Shown: positions 1 through 12,603, numbered from the stretch's first letter. The stretch is 64,000 nt of DNA from Panagrolaimus kolymaensis (GCA_028622995.1 JAJQJQ010000012.1:1426001-1490000), one strand, 5' to 3'. The notes: generated by a model not told the origin, from the sequence alone. Numbers and translations are program-made.

Positions 1-276
1 ACATCGGAGGAAGGAACAAAATGATTATGTGGAGTACTCATCGTCATTAGAAGAAATTTTTATAAATAACAATTTTGCAACATTTTAGACATACATAAAA
101 AAAAGGAATGTAAAAAGTTTATTGGTTTTGACAAAGCAAGCCTCTTTCTTCTTTCAACTAAATTTTCTTTCAGCTGTTGCAAACAAAAAAAATCGAAGAA
201 AAACAACAAATTCAAAAATTGCGCTCTTTTCCCTGATCACAAAGTGTTTTCGACGCGAAGCCTACGGTGTTTTTTG

Positions 277-288
277 CTTCCTCTCATT
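277..288 (+). promoter_or_regulatory. Possible 5' TOP-like transcription start tract of RPL8
   Basis: A pyrimidine run (CTTCCTCTCATT) lies about 260 bp upstream of the RPL8 start codon. Ribosomal protein mRNAs typically begin with such a tract. A splice acceptor at 538-539 (CCTTTTTAG) just before the ATG implies a 5'UTR intron, so the transcript could start here and splice to 540. No transcript data are available, so the assignment is inference. Confidence 0.3.
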
Positions 289-547
289 CGCTGAAAAAAT
301 GGAAACCTCGTTGGTTGAAAGCTAAAAGCTTTGTTTTACGTAATATTTCTGTATTTATTTCAACGTTTTTTCTGCTTTTTTATTGTCTTCAAAACTTCTC
401 AAGTAAAATACAGCTTGATTTCATCTTATTTACCGCTAAATATTATCATTTTGTCGTGTTTTTTCTTAACTTTTCGTGTGATTTCTTTTCCACTTGCATG
501 TTTTTAAGACTTCAAATATATATTTATTTTCCTTTTTAGGGTCTAAA

Positions 548-1427
548 ATGGGTCGTCGTATCCGTGCTCAACGTACCGGAAGAGGAGGTATCTTCAAATC
601 TCATAATAAACATCGCAAGGGTCCTGCTAAACTTCGAGCTGTCGATTATGCTGAAAGACATGGATACATCAAGGGTGTCGTAAAAGACATCATTCATGAT
701 CCTGGACGTGGTGCACCTCTTGCTATCGTTCAATTCCGTGATCCTTATAAATACAAGACACGAAGATCTACTATGATTGCTGCTGAAGGTGTTCATACTG
801 GTCAATTTATCTATTGCGGCAAGAAAGGTAGTTATTATTTTCATTATTTTTACTCTATTAATCATCTGATATTTTAGCTCAAGTGCAAATTGGTAATGTT
901 ATGCCAATTGGTGAATTGCCTGAAGGTACCACTGTTTGTAATCTTGAAGAAAAAACTGGTGATCGTGGACGTCTTGCTCGTACTTCTGGTAATTATGCTA
1001 TCATTGTTGCTCACAATCCTGATACTGGGCGTACTCGTATTCGTCTTCCATCTGGAGCTAAAAAAGTTGTACCATCTTCGAATCGTGCTATGATCGGTAT
1101 GTTTATTACTTATTTTATTATTCATATCTTATTTATTCTTCTCTAGGTATTGTTGCTGGTGGTGGACGTACTGACAAACCTATGCTTAAAGCTGGTCGAG
1201 CATATCACAAGTATAAGGCAAAGCGTAACTGCTGGCCCGTTGTTCGTGGTGTTGCTATGAATCCTGTAGAACATCCTCACGGTGGTGGTAACCATCAACA
1301 TATTGGTCATCCTTCAACTGTCAAGCGTGGTACCTCTGCTGGTCGCAAAGTTGGTCTTATTGCTGCTCGTCGTACTGGTCGTATTCGTGGTGGTAAACCT
1401 GTTAAGACTAAAGATGACGCATTGTAA
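548..1427 (+). CDS. RPL8: 60S ribosomal protein L8 (uL2)
   Basis: Cytosolic large-subunit ribosomal protein of the uL2 family, which lies near the peptidyl-transferase centre. The coding exons are 548-827, 878-1096 and 1147-1427, giving 259 aa (animal L8 is about 257). Both introns are exactly 50 bp with GT/AG ends. Recognisable segments are [14 protein letters not shown] at the N-terminus, [34 protein letters not shown] with the conserved histidines, and the basic tail [11 protein letters not shown] further acceptor at 538-539 indicates a 5'UTR intron, as is common for ribosomal protein genes. The start is fixed by the family N-terminus. The gene is intact and converges on the small membrane-protein gene at 1562-1885, with 134 bp between the stop codons. 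No clear AATAAA follows it. Confidence 0.97.
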
Positions 1428-1561
1428 AGAATGATGTTCATTTTCTTCCATTGTTTTGATCGTTGTTATAAAATTTCTTTTAATGAATATTTGTTTTTGT
1501 TTATTTTTTAAAGCTTTTATTCATCACTATTAACATAGAGTAAAAACAATTTTGATAATGT

Positions 1562-1885
1562 TTAAGCGGAAATTGGCGAGTTATGTAATGAGTTAACTTG
1601 GACAGTTGAGGATATGATTTTGGTATCACGGGAATCGATATAATCTAAATCAGTTGTATCAACAGCGATGGGGGCAGCCTTTGTAGTAACAATTAGTGGA
1701 TTTTGTTCATTTGGAGCATGAGAATTCCTTCTTCGTCGAAGGCAACATCGAATACCACAGACTACACAAATAATGCATAAAAGGGCAAATCCAAGGACTG
1801 CAACCGTAAACACTATAAATGTCCAATTGATCTCATCTTTGGTCATGACTGAAAAGATGTCAGTGAATTTTGGAAGATGGTCCAT
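1562..1885 (-). CDS. Small single-pass membrane protein, unidentified
   Basis: An uninterrupted 107-codon frame starting at the ATG at 1885-1883. A hydrophobic segment at about residues 22-48 (core VFTVAVLGFALLCIICVVCG) contains several cysteines and is followed at once by RCCLRRRR. This is a typical single transmembrane helix with a basic cytoplasmic stop-transfer, so the N-terminus is probably outside or lumenal (positive-inside rule). The tail is polar, with tyrosine and serine/threonine, and has no recognised domain. There is no signal peptide, and the short N-terminus suggests a type III-like anchor. The frame quality and convergent position after RPL8 support a real gene, but I do not recognise the family. 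A 5'UTR exon upstream is possible. Confidence 0.6.
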   Translation of the reverse strand: MDHLPKFTDIFSVMTKDEINWTFIVFTVAVLGFALLCIICVVCGIRCCLRRRRNSHAPNEQNPLIVTTKAAPIAVDTTDLDYIDSRDTKIISSTVQVNSLHNSPISA

Positions 1886-4800
1886 GATGAAGTTGTTTTA
1901 ATAGACGAAGATGACAATAAAATAAAATTTCAACCACACGTGAAGGAAGACAACAACAATGAGTAAAAGTTTTTTTCTTCATTTCACCCAAGTTTATTGC
2001 GTGTTTTGCGGAATAAAAGAAAAAATAAGTATTGGTGGAAGCCTTGCGTAAACAATCATGAACGACTTCCGCGCAGTCGTCAGCCGATAGATAGATATGT
2101 AGGCATGCAAAGGTTGCATCTAATCCGTGAGGAGCGAGAAAGAGAGAGAGAGATGCGCAAAGGAATTTTTTAGTTGAAAGCAAAAAATACAGAAAAATGA
2201 GGTCGTTTGGTGAAATTTAAAACTGCTCTGCTGCTGAAGAAGAAAAAACGGAAGAGGACGTTTCATAAATTGATTTCCAAGGTTTATGGAAAAATATGTG
2301 TTTGATGAGGAAAAGAAACAATGCATATTAAAAAAAATTTGACGGGCAATTTTTGTAATTATTCTTTGAAGCGAAATTAAATTTTTATGGACGCGATTCA
2401 GACATATAAATAGAATGGTTGATTATTAGCGAGCTCGAACATTTTTTTTTTATTTGGAAAGATCATGGAAAGAAATTATGGAAAGTATTAGTAAAAATTT
2501 CGTTATAAATTTTGGAAGCAAGCGATGATAAGATAATGGAAATTTATACAAACTTAATTGAGCCTTGAATGTTGATCATTTATGGAATTGTAAGATTCAA
2601 AATGGGTATCGCATTATAAAGGAAAATTAAAAGTTTATGGAAAAAAGGAAAACAAAAAAATCTGAAGATAAGATTAAAGTGGAATACATAATTTTAGATT
2701 TAAATTTTTTCTTTTGCTATAGCATTTGAACTGCTAAAGTTTAGGAGATTAATTTTAGTTTATTAATACATTAAACAAAAAAGTTTAAAATAATCGGATT
2801 TTAAAGGTTGCAAAATTAAAAAAACTAAACTTTGGCAAATTTTTGAAAAAAGTTTATGAGCAAATTCCATACTGTAGCATGAAGGCAGAAACAAAAGTTT
2901 TAATTAAAATTCTCTTAAACTAACTAAAATTTTTTAATTATGTTTTTATTCAATAAAATATAATGATCGTAGAAAGTAACGAGAGAAAAATAATTTCATA
3001 ACAACAAAGACTACTAAATTCAGCAGCATAAAAGCATTTTTTGGTTTCAATAACAATGCTGCTTGAACAACCAACCATCAAAGGGTCATTATTTTAAAGC
3101 ATGAGTCACAAAACTTTGGGCTTGAGAAAAAAAGTAAGCTTTCAACATATTTTGAAATAAAAACATCAAAGCAAAATCTCAAGTAATCAATGTTCCTCAA
3201 AAAACTTTTTTAATCAATGTTTGAAGCAAGCAGCTATAAAACAAAGAAACAAAAAAATCGCCGCCACCTGTGGAATGCCGCTGCTGCTGGCGTTTGCTGT
3301 TGCTGCTGTTGTAAGGATCTAAAATGTGAAAGCAGCAACACGCAATTAAAAATTTTTTATGTATAGTATTTATTTCCGCCGTTGACACCACCCTCTCAAA
3401 AGCTTTTTTTCTTTTCTTTTTTTGAAATTTGAAGGATTAATGACTTTAAAGACAAAAACAGAAAAAAGAAAGAAAGCATAGAGAGAAAAAAGCAGCCATG
3501 GAAACCACGGTTGCATGATGAAACTTATCCCATTTTTGTCTGTTTTGTTTTAGCTTTCCAACTTCCAATACAGGGCATGAGTTTAAAAACTCATTTGCAT
3601 AAAACTACTAATGTCCGAAAAAAATATTTTTTTGAAAATATAACTTTTTTAAAAAAAAAGGAGGGCATCGTTAAAAAAAGATAAAAATGACTCTTGAGGC
3701 AAATGAAAACGATCCATCCCCAAAAATAGAAGTTAGCAAAAAAGAGAGAAAAGTGAAAGAAGAAGAGGGCATCATAAGGCTGCTCAGCATTAGATGGATA
3801 CTACGATGACTTTTGAAGCAACAACAAAAAACGAACGATGGTGAATGAAAGGGAGACTTTGTAATAATTGGCAAAAATGAAAAAAAAGCGTCAGTAGTCA
3901 TCGAAATGAATGAATGACTTTTTGGCAGCCGCAGTTAGTAGTTTCCATTAAAAAATAAAAACCGAAGAAAGACTCTCCTTTCAGCTTTTTAGCCATCTAA
4001 AAAAAGCCTTTCATTCCATCATTTTCTTTTTTGAAGGCGATAACAATAAAAAAAACAAAATGAGGTCCTTCTTTTTTATTTTAGTAAAAGAAAAATGGTT
4101 TTATTTATTTGAAAAATTGAGAGAGATATTCATTCGTAGTAGTATACACGAATAAAAAAAAGACTGCTGTGGAGGAAAAGCCTATCATCATCAACAACAA
4201 CAACATCGGGAGCTTCAAATCCTTTGAGGATGCTTCCGATTTTGGGCAGCAAACAGTAGCAGCATCAGTAACAACTTCCACCTTCAATAAATACATGGAA
4301 ATGAAAAAAAGGAAACTAAAGAAATCAACAAAAAAAGAAGACTAAAGCATTATTGTTTTTAACTAACAAAAATAAAATAGAAAGTGTTTAAAAGCAGCTG
4401 AACCGACACCACCAAACAAGCTTTATTGTTATTCCTCTTCCTGAAAAAAAAAATGAAAATGAATGTAATTGCAGTTGACTGAGTGACTGACTGAAATGAG
4501 AGGACTCTTCAATTTTAACTTTTTTCTTTCCTTGTGTTTCTTATTCTTCATTTCCTTAGGAACACCACCATCACCAATAATATTCTTTTCTCTTCTTTGG
4601 CACACCACAAACAAACAAAAAAGTTTGGTTTAACTTTAGTTATAAGTAAAAGAAGCTGCCGTAAATCTCCCCACTCTTGTCGTCGTTAAAAAAATTCTTT
4701 TGTTCTTTATTTTGTTCAAAAAATTTTTTGTTTTACTTTTGAACGGATGGGATCAGTTGATGAGTTTTTCTTCTTCTTCCTCGAGGAAGAAAAACAAATG

Positions 4801-6507
4801 TCATCACTTCATTTTTCATTAAATGAACCACAAAAGCTATATATTTAAACCCTTCTTTCCCCATCACCAAAATGTTTGTTTCAAATAAAAAAAGCCACAA
4901 ATTGGCTTTTTCTTTCCTGTCTCATATGTGTCAAATAAACCATAGCTTGATTTGCTTCCCTTTCATTTCCTTCGCGATAGCTTGTTGCTGCCGTAACAAC
5001 AACACAATGAATCAAAATTAAGAGATGAAAGGAATAATTGTTTATTTTATTGGTAAATTTCACATAAAATCAATATACATACATAACTCACACAATGATT
5101 GATGATGAATATTTTTTCTTCAGCAACAAGAGGCATTTCAATGGTGAAAAACTGTCTTCTTTTGGTTTATGCTTTTGTTAGGGTATTATAGCTATTGTAA
5201 GGTTTCGCTTTATGGCTCATTTCATTGGAATGTAAAAGGGAGATTTTTAACCAATTTATGCGTTTTAAAAATGCATTTTTTTTAGCTTTCCATCATAATG
5301 CTTTTGTTGTGCTTTAGAAAAAAAATCATTTATAAAATCTCAAAATTTTAACTCATTCCTTTTCTGTGGAAAGATAAATAATTTAAAAAAAGCTTGGGCA
5401 AATTAAAGTTAACATTAAGCTACAAGAATCTATTTTTTTAAACACTTCTAACAAACAAAAAACAGCTGCTTCGAAGAAAGAAAAACAAAAAAAAAATAGC
5501 CAATGGCTCTATTTTCTTCTTTTGCATTTCTTGAAAAGAGCTAGTGGCGGAAGAAGCAGCAGCAACAAATGGACAATAACAATTACAAGAAGGAAAAGAA
5601 GAAGCTGCCAACATTTTTTTAAGGAATCATAAAACATTTGAGTTACGTCGTCGTCGTCGCCGAGCAAACGAACACATTTCATTGAGACGACATACATACA
5701 CACATGCATATGCATACATAAATACCCATCAAACTACTACAGTAAAATTAAAGTCTCAAATTTATATGTGTGTGTTCTCGACTTGTTCATGGACGACGCA
5801 CACATATATTGGAGTTACGCGTGGAACGTTTTCTCATTGACTATAGGGGGAAATATATGCGAGAGAAAGAGAAGGAGAAACTAATATAACTGCTTCCCTC
5901 TTCTCGGACATAACAAAGCATAACAACAACACAAGCAGCAGCAGGAGTAGTTAGTCGTCGTCGTCGACAAGAAAAAAAGAGAAACAGAGCGATCGCAGCG
6001 TAACCCGAAAACGGACGTGGCTTACGTCGATTCTTTTCACAATCCTTTTCTCCTCTCTTTTTTTCTTTGTGGTTGCAGTGAATGTTGTTCTTCAAGAAGT
6101 GGTTTTTTAATACTTTCTTTTATCATTGAAATATGTATTTTTTTTTCAATCAATGTTATCCCTTCTTTTTTTTATCCACATTCCATTTTTTTAAATGTCC
6201 GCAAAATGAAGCATGTTTTGCCACGAAAATATAAACTCGTGTTGTTCGCTCGCTTCATTTTTTTTGTCTCTCTCCTTTTTTTCTTTCATTGGTTTGATTT
6301 CGACAAAAACCACGGTCTTCGTCATCATCATCATCGGGTTGTATTTCGTGCGCGTGACTAATCAGACTTCTTTTTTATGTCAAATTTGATTTTAACTCGA
6401 AACTTTATAATCATTTCTTCATCATCTTTCAGGTTCTTATTATATTTATTCTCTCTGAAGGAAGCTAGTTTCTCATCTTACAAGTGCTCGACAAGAAAAC
6501 ATCAATA
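1886..6507. other. Gene-free AT-rich stretch upstream of RAB1
   Basis: About 4.6 kb of AT-rich sequence with many A and T homopolymers, short (GAAA)n/(GA)n tracts, CAG/CTG and GTCGTC triplet runs (for example 3275-3310 and 5645-5660), and a CATA-rich microsatellite near 5690-5725. Reading frames here are short and have poly-F, poly-K or poly-S composition, with no recognisable domain. The last few hundred bases (about 6000-6507) probably contain the RAB1 promoter and 5'UTR; TTTCAG at about 6427-6432 could be a 5' acceptor. Confidence 0.6.
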
Positions 6508-7573
6508 ATGGCTACCATGAATCCAGAATAGTGAGTTGATTTTTTAAACACGTTTCATCTCTTATTCATATATCCTTTTTAGCGATTATCTCTTCAAATT
6601 GCTCTTGATCGGCGACTCGGGTGTTGGTAAATCATGCCTCTTGTTAAGATTTGCTGATGATACTTACACTGAATCCTATATTTCTACCATTGGCGTTGAT
6701 TTTGTAAGTTTTTTTCCACTCTTTGATTATGTTTCTTACCGCTTGTCTCTTTCAGAAAATCCGTACAATTGAACTCGAAGGTAAAACTATTAAGCTTCAA
6801 ATTGTAAGTTCTTTTTCTTCGTATGTTTGCTCTCCAATAAGCTTGTCTTGAATGGCTTCAATAAGAATATGGTTTCAATTGCTTAGAAAGTTCAAAACCC
6901 ATTTGGCTTTTTCTTCATTCTAATGATTAAGCACCTCCTCCTCATATGGGAGATGCTTCTCGTGCTTATTTTGGCTTACTTAGTTAGCTTTATATATTCG
7001 TATTTGAGCCTTTAAATCTTGGGATAGCGACTAACTTAACACCAGTCATTTTTTTCTTCTTGTAAATTCTTAACTAATTGCTTTTTTTTTTAGTGGGATA
7101 CTGCTGGTCAGGAACGTTTCCGAACAATTACATCATCATATTATCGTGGAGCTCATGGAATTATTGTGGTTTATGATATCACAGATCAAGATTCTTTCAA
7201 TGATGTTAAACAATGGCTTCAAGAAATTGATCGATATGCATGTGAAAATGTCAATAAGCTCCTCGTTGGTAATAAATGTGATATGACAAGTAAACGTGCT
7301 GTTGAAACTAGTGTTGCACAAGTAAGTTGACTTTTCCACTGTTTATTTGCTTATTTACATTTCATTTTTTAGGACTATGCTGATCAATTGGGGATTCCAT
7401 TCTTAGAAACATCAGCCAAATCTTCGACCAACGTTGAACAAGCTTTCATCAAAATGGCAACTGAAATCAAAAATCGTATGGGTCCTTTACAACAAGCTGG
7501 TGCAAATCCTTCATCTGTTCGCATTGGTCCATCTCAACCTGTTCAAGATCGCAAGAGTGGTGGTTGCTGCTAA
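6508..7573 (+). CDS. RAB1: Ras-related GTPase Rab1
   Basis: Small GTPase that controls ER-to-Golgi vesicle tethering. The five coding exons are 6508-6530, 6583-6703, 6756-6803, 7094-7321 and 7373-7573; the frame closes to 206 aa, as usual for Rab1. Visible motifs are the P-loop GDSGVGKS (residues 18-25), the switch I effector stretch with STIGVDF, switch [11 protein letters not shown], the guanine-specificity motifs NKCD and ETSAK, and the C-terminal GGCC for double geranylgeranylation. The start MATMNPEYDYLFKLL matches the Rab1 N-terminus and is split after the eighth codon. Introns are about 50 bp except intron 3 (290 bp). Polyadenylation signals AATAAA lie at 7710-7715 and shortly after. 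All catalytic motifs are intact. Confidence 0.96.
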
Positions 7574-8280
7574 AGAATCAACATCAGTTTCTGCTATGTT
7601 TCTTCTCTTCATGTAACTTTTATGTAAAAGAAAAAAGAAATAACTAACTTATTTTGTCCTTTGTTCTTTTTTATTGTCTTTTTGGTTCTGAACATTTTTT
7701 TCTTTGTGTAATAAAGGCTTAATTTTATAAATAAAGTTGTTTATTGTTTTGTAATGTATCTCCTCCTTTCTTTTCACTTCATAGTGAATTTTAATTAACA
7801 GACTTTTCTAATACTAACAAAGATATGGTTGTTGAATTGCGTTTATCTTGGAGCTTGTAAAATTTTCAAAGTATGTAGCTGTGATTAAATGATGATAAAT
7901 TTTGCGAATTTATTTTGGCTTTTTTGTTTGAAGAAAGCTTTGAGAACAACAACTTATTGATACCGCTTCTTCCAAATAAACTGAACATCATTGATTTTGT
8001 TTTCAAGAGTTAGAAATAATAGTAAAATAAGTATGAACTTCAATGAAAAAAGTTTGTTAAGCTAGGTTTCCACCATCATCTAGTGAAACCAGGCTTGTTA
8101 CTATTCCAAAAAAGGTACTTAGAAAACTGCTTATTAAAGTTTGGGTGCTAGACTTCATTTTTCTGTCGAATATTTTTTCCACGAGTATGATCATGGGAGT
8201 CATTAACTTTTACAAATTGAAGCAATATTTAAAACATAAATATTTATTATAAATACATACAAGGCAAAAATTAAATACAT
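7574..8280. other. Intergenic: RAB1 3'UTR and CNOT1-like 3'UTR
   Basis: The RAB1 3'UTR with AATAAA at 7710 and a second copy near 7728 is followed by about 500 bp of AT-rich sequence without a credible frame. On the minus strand, AATAAA (read as TTTATT on plus at 8243-8248) lies just downstream of the CNOT1-like stop codon. The two genes converge here. Confidence 0.6.
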
Positions 8281-11200
8281 TTAAAAATCAACTTCACTTT
8301 TTTGAGATTCTTGAAAGTCATTTGATGAAATATCAGGAGGAAGAGGAAGATTGAATGATGTCGCTACATTTACCAAAAGTCGTTTAATAAGAGGTACGGT
8401 ATGAATAAACGAACACGACCAAAATTTGTAATCATCATTTCGAAGAAGTTCAAAGAAAGTTAGCAACATGCCCCATGGATGTGGTCGAAGAGAGATCATA
8501 CGTTCAAAGAAGTTACTGGAAAAAGAAGTGATTAGTTAAAGCAAATATAAAAAGAATTAAAAGCTTACTGAGTAATTTGTTCACGAATAATATCGTTTGA
8601 TGATTCTTTGAAGAGATACAAAACCAAACAAGAAAAATAATGAGTTAAAGCGTTTGGATATCGAAGCTGATTGCAAAAGGCATTGAAAAGAAGATAACGA
8701 CCTGAAAAGGGACAAAAATTAAGAAAAAGAAACCAATGGGTAAAAAGGATGATGCTTACCTTCAGGACATAAAGAAAGGGCCAAACTTTCAAAGACATCA
8801 AAATGCGGTGAATGGGCGATACTTGAAATTGAAATTCGAATGTTGCTTTCTTTGAGATGAGTGATAGCACGAAATCCAACATAGTTGACGAAAGCGTTGA
8901 GCAGTGGAACATTGTATCGGTTATCAGGAAGTGAACTGGTTCTCAATCTAATAGAAAGATTCATCAAAAAATTTACACCCATATTAGTCGTATAATAAGA
9001 ATCGATTTGTTCCCGGAAAGCTTCAGGAATGGAGTTAAACATTTCGAAAGGAATTTTAGGAATAACAGCCATATCAGGTAATGATTCAATCTAAAAGTGA
9101 ACAAAAATTTATCGTGACTGGTTATAAAGAATCGTAGAATAAAAATGTTATCTTACCAAAGAAAAATGATGAGCAAAAGGATCAGGAAGTCGCATATTAC
9201 TTGGATAAGCACTTAAAATTAGATTCCGGAGTTGAACACAGTTTGTAGGAATAACATCACAGAGAACATAATAATATTCACATAAAACTTCTGGAAAATC
9301 ATGTAAAATCAAAAGCATAATTCGAAGTGTTCCAAGATAAAGGGTATGAACAGCTTTTGTAATATCATTATTTTGAAGATTTGGCGATAAAAATTTGAGG
9401 AGTCCAAGGATGAGTTCAGTAAAAACAGAGCGACATAAACGAGATTTATCACCAAGAAGTTCAGTAATAAAAACACGGTGACCAATAATTTCAAGCCAAT
9501 GAAATGCAAAGCCAGGAACCCTTTGTGGTTGTATGTATTGTAATGCATGTCTTAAAAATAAAATTAATGTATGCTAAAAAGAAAAGCAAATTACCCAAGA
9601 GCTTCGATATTACTCAGCCGTGATGATGAGCCAGAATCGTGTTCATGATGACAGAGATCTTTTATTATTGTAATAAAAATCCGAAGAAATGGTAATCCAT
9701 TAAAGTCGCGACTTCTTGAATCATGATCAGTTATAAGAGAGGTTGTTAAAAGATCCAAACACCGGTGAACCATTTGCATTTTGTTGGTATTCTTAATGTT
9801 TTCCGCATTCTTTACCAAAAGACTAAAAAGTTAAAGATTAAAAATGAAAAATTAAAGTAATAAAACCTACCATACAAGCTTTGAAAATGAGTCGATAACA
9901 GTATAGCACCGTCGACGAATATTAACTTGAAGGTCGGATAAATGTCGATAACAAAAGTTACTGCATAATTCAAGATAAGCTTTAAGTTGTTTTAAAATAT
10001 TTTCTTGTGAAAAATGAATGTCATGGTTGGTGAGTGCCGAGAAGTAGTAAGAAATAAGCAGATCATCAGCGGTATTTTTAGTGCATTGTTCTATCCATTC
10101 AACAAATATTTTCTTAGCAATTGAGTTTGTATCAGGGCGTATCATTTCATGCACAAGTTGTGGAGCGATTGTTGTAACGTCAGGAGATGGAAGATCATTA
10201 ACCAAAGTAACGTCTTCAGGAGGCTTGAATCCAGGAAGATGATTCTGGAAGGCACTATATACTTTCATTTCTTCGTCATTCATTTGCCGGTCACGTGGAC
10301 GAAATTCAGGAGGTAATTTACTTATAATTGATTGAACTTCAGGCGAGATTTGGTGAATAGTGCCTCTTTGTTGATGCTCAAAAAGCTCCTTCAAACGTTT
10401 GTGGATCTCATTAATTCCTTTTTCACAAGCAGTTTTAGTAACATAGCACCAGCAAAATTCCATATTTCTTTTCATAACTTCTTTCATTGTTTGATGAACA
10501 ACATGAGGGAAACCGTCTTCTACTGATGTATAACTATGAAGTTGAAGATGAAAAGCATGACGAGTACTATCAAGTATGGCACTAGATAACGGTTCTTTGA
10601 TTAGAGTCATAGCAAGGGCACAGGTCACAGAACGCATGAGATGGTGAGCAGCAGCTTGGAATTGGTTTGCATCAGAACATCGCCCAAAATCATTCTTAAT
10701 TAGTTCAGAAGTTGTCGGAAGCGAATAAGTAATTAACCGTTGCACAATTACATTCAGATATCCCATAACAGTTTTCGCAATGGCAATTCGACATTGTTGA
10801 TTAAGCGTTGGAAACATTCGAAACAATTGACATGATTCAGGCATCTTTAATTGAGATTCAATACTTTCACGAATGTTGATATCAGCATAGGAATACGAAG
10901 GCATGATTGGTGAAAGAGAACTTTCTCGTTGAAATTTCTCAACATTTCTCACAGTTTCATTATCAACAGCAGCTTGATGACTATAGATTGCGTGTGAAGT
11001 GCCTAAAATAATGGCTTCTAATTAGAATGTAATACCATTAAAAATCACTTACTTTTTACTTCTGGAGTTTCAATTTCAGACAACTCCTTTGTTAGGCGGA
11101 AAATTTTTTGAAATGTTGATAGAGAGCCATCACTAAGTTCATTACATATGATAGTTTCCATGTTCTTTCTTGGTGCCGAATCAAATGCTCTATGAATTTG

Positions 11201-12290
11201 AGCCACCGTATTCAAAATTTGCTGCATCCATGCAGAAGTTGGTGTAAATATCTAAAGTTTAAAATTAATACAAAAAAAGAAGATATGAAAACTTACTTTA
11301 CTCTTGGGTGAAGCCATAATAACATTAATAATGAACGGAAGAATGTAGCAAACTTCTTGTGGACTTTTATTAAAGGCTTCCACCATCAAAGAAAGTATGT
11401 CCAAGTCTTCAAAAAGAATTGGACGATTTCTGCTGATTGTAATGATTCCAAACCAATGACCAAAATTTTTTAGAAGTTCACGTTCATTTGAGCTAGTATG
11501 ATCACAATCGTTGTTCAACAAAAGCTAAAACAATGAATAAATATAAAAAGCAAATAAAAGCTTTAAAAAGAGTAAACCTTAATATTTCGAACTGTTTCAT
11601 TTTTCACATAGGCATCGAGATTTTTATCTTCTAAATCCAAAAGCAAGCAATTGTAAAGTGAATGAGAGCTTATTTTAACAGAAATCAGTTTCATAACCAT
11701 GTATTGAGCCAACCATTTACGAAAACTGTCATCCTGCATAGCTAAGATTTGATTCAAAGCTTCAACCTTAAAAAATAAAGTTACATTTCTATTAATCAAC
11801 AATTGAAATAAAATCACCTTTGTTGGTAAATTTTCGATATCGAGTTTATTGAATAAAGTAGCCACTTCTTCACCAAGTTTATAATCGAACAAAATCATTT
11901 TCTTGCCATCTTTTTCTGTTTCATTATCAAGAACATGTGTATTCAGCATTATGAATAAGTTCAGAGGATTGTCGTCGTCTAATCCTGAAATAAATAAAAA
12001 ATGTCAGTGTTTTTCAAGAAATTTTTAAAAATGAATAAAACCATAGAAATAATAAACGCGATATGAAAGAAATTTAGCATAAAAATGATTCGTTTTTTGT
12101 TGATTTGGAAGCTTTAAAAAAATAAGTAAGTTTAGGAAAACAGCTAAATGAATTGAAAGGAAAAAGTCGGAATGAAACGAATGATGAAAAACGGAGCTCT
12201 TTCGTCATTGAAAAATTTCGGAGTAATTTTGTATCAAAGCTTGCGTTTCGAGAACCAATAACTTTGAAAAACAAACAGTTACATACCCAT
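8281..12290 (-). CDS. CNOT1: Not1/CNOT1-like scaffold lacking the N-terminal half
   Basis: Homologue of the CCR4-NOT deadenylase scaffold. Exons (minus strand): 12290-12287, 11984-11818, 11766-11578, 11524-11297, 11251-11053, 11002-9871, 9822-9595, 9550-9157, 9090-8760, 8701-8569, 8515-8281. All phases agree, giving 1,079 aa. Order: a MIF4G-type CAF1-binding region (about 15-230; [22 protein letters not shown]), the CAF40/CNOT9-binding DUF3819 region (about 300-500; [26 protein letters not shown]), a connector, and the Not1 superfamily homology domain (about 640-1060; [35 protein letters not shown]). Full-length animal CNOT1 is about 2,300-2,400 aa, so the CNOT10/11- and TTP-binding N-terminal half is missing. 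The first exon carries only ATGG and rests on a GTATGT donor; that end is the least certain. Sequence divergence suggests a paralogue, but this cannot be confirmed from one window. Confidence 0.88.
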
Positions 12291-12603
12291 TCGATAGCAT
12301 TTCGTTGATGGATGAAACCTTTTTTTTATTAATAATTCTCAGAATTTTTGATGTTTATATGAAATGGATTTTTTTGCAATCATTTTTTTGATGTCATGCT
12401 GCACTTTGGATAATGAAAAATGTGAAACACATCGGTTTAATTTACTTTCCAGGTAATTTCTTTTCCAATTCTTCATCTTTGGAATAGGTGAAACGTTAAG
12501 CGATGATTGTCCTCTTTGTGGAAAACGTGTCATAAACCTTGTTGATGAACCATTTTACACCCAAAATGAATATGAAAGAGAAATGAAACAATGGAAAATT
12601 TGA
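12083..12603 (+). pseudogene. VPS18-like C-terminal zinc-finger relic
   Basis: The plus-strand segment 12488-12603 encodes a 38-residue tail with DDCPLCGKRVINLVDEPF and NEYEREMKQW before a TGA. This closely follows the last zinc-binding CxxC and tail of VPS18 (HOPS/CORVET subunit; known form CxxCGELMIRSIDRPF...YEEE). Upstream, in shifted frames, 12083-12150 ([10 protein letters not shown]) and 12125-12305 (a charged linker with LNELKGK) could be decayed remains of the VPS18 RING and linker; the zinc ligands there are absent. The segment lies antisense to exon 1/intron 1 of the CNOT1-like gene, and no VPS18 body is found upstream. The tail match is good, the upstream part weak. It could also be a short expressed zinc-finger gene. 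Confidence 0.4.

Noticed and set aside
1860..2183. 107-codon minus-strand frame upstream of the small membrane protein
   Set aside because: Overlaps the true start of the downstream gene in another frame; composition is untypical and no domain is visible.
6017..6361. 114-codon plus frame upstream of RAB1
   Set aside because: Phenylalanine-rich translation of T-tracts; more likely RAB1 5' flank.
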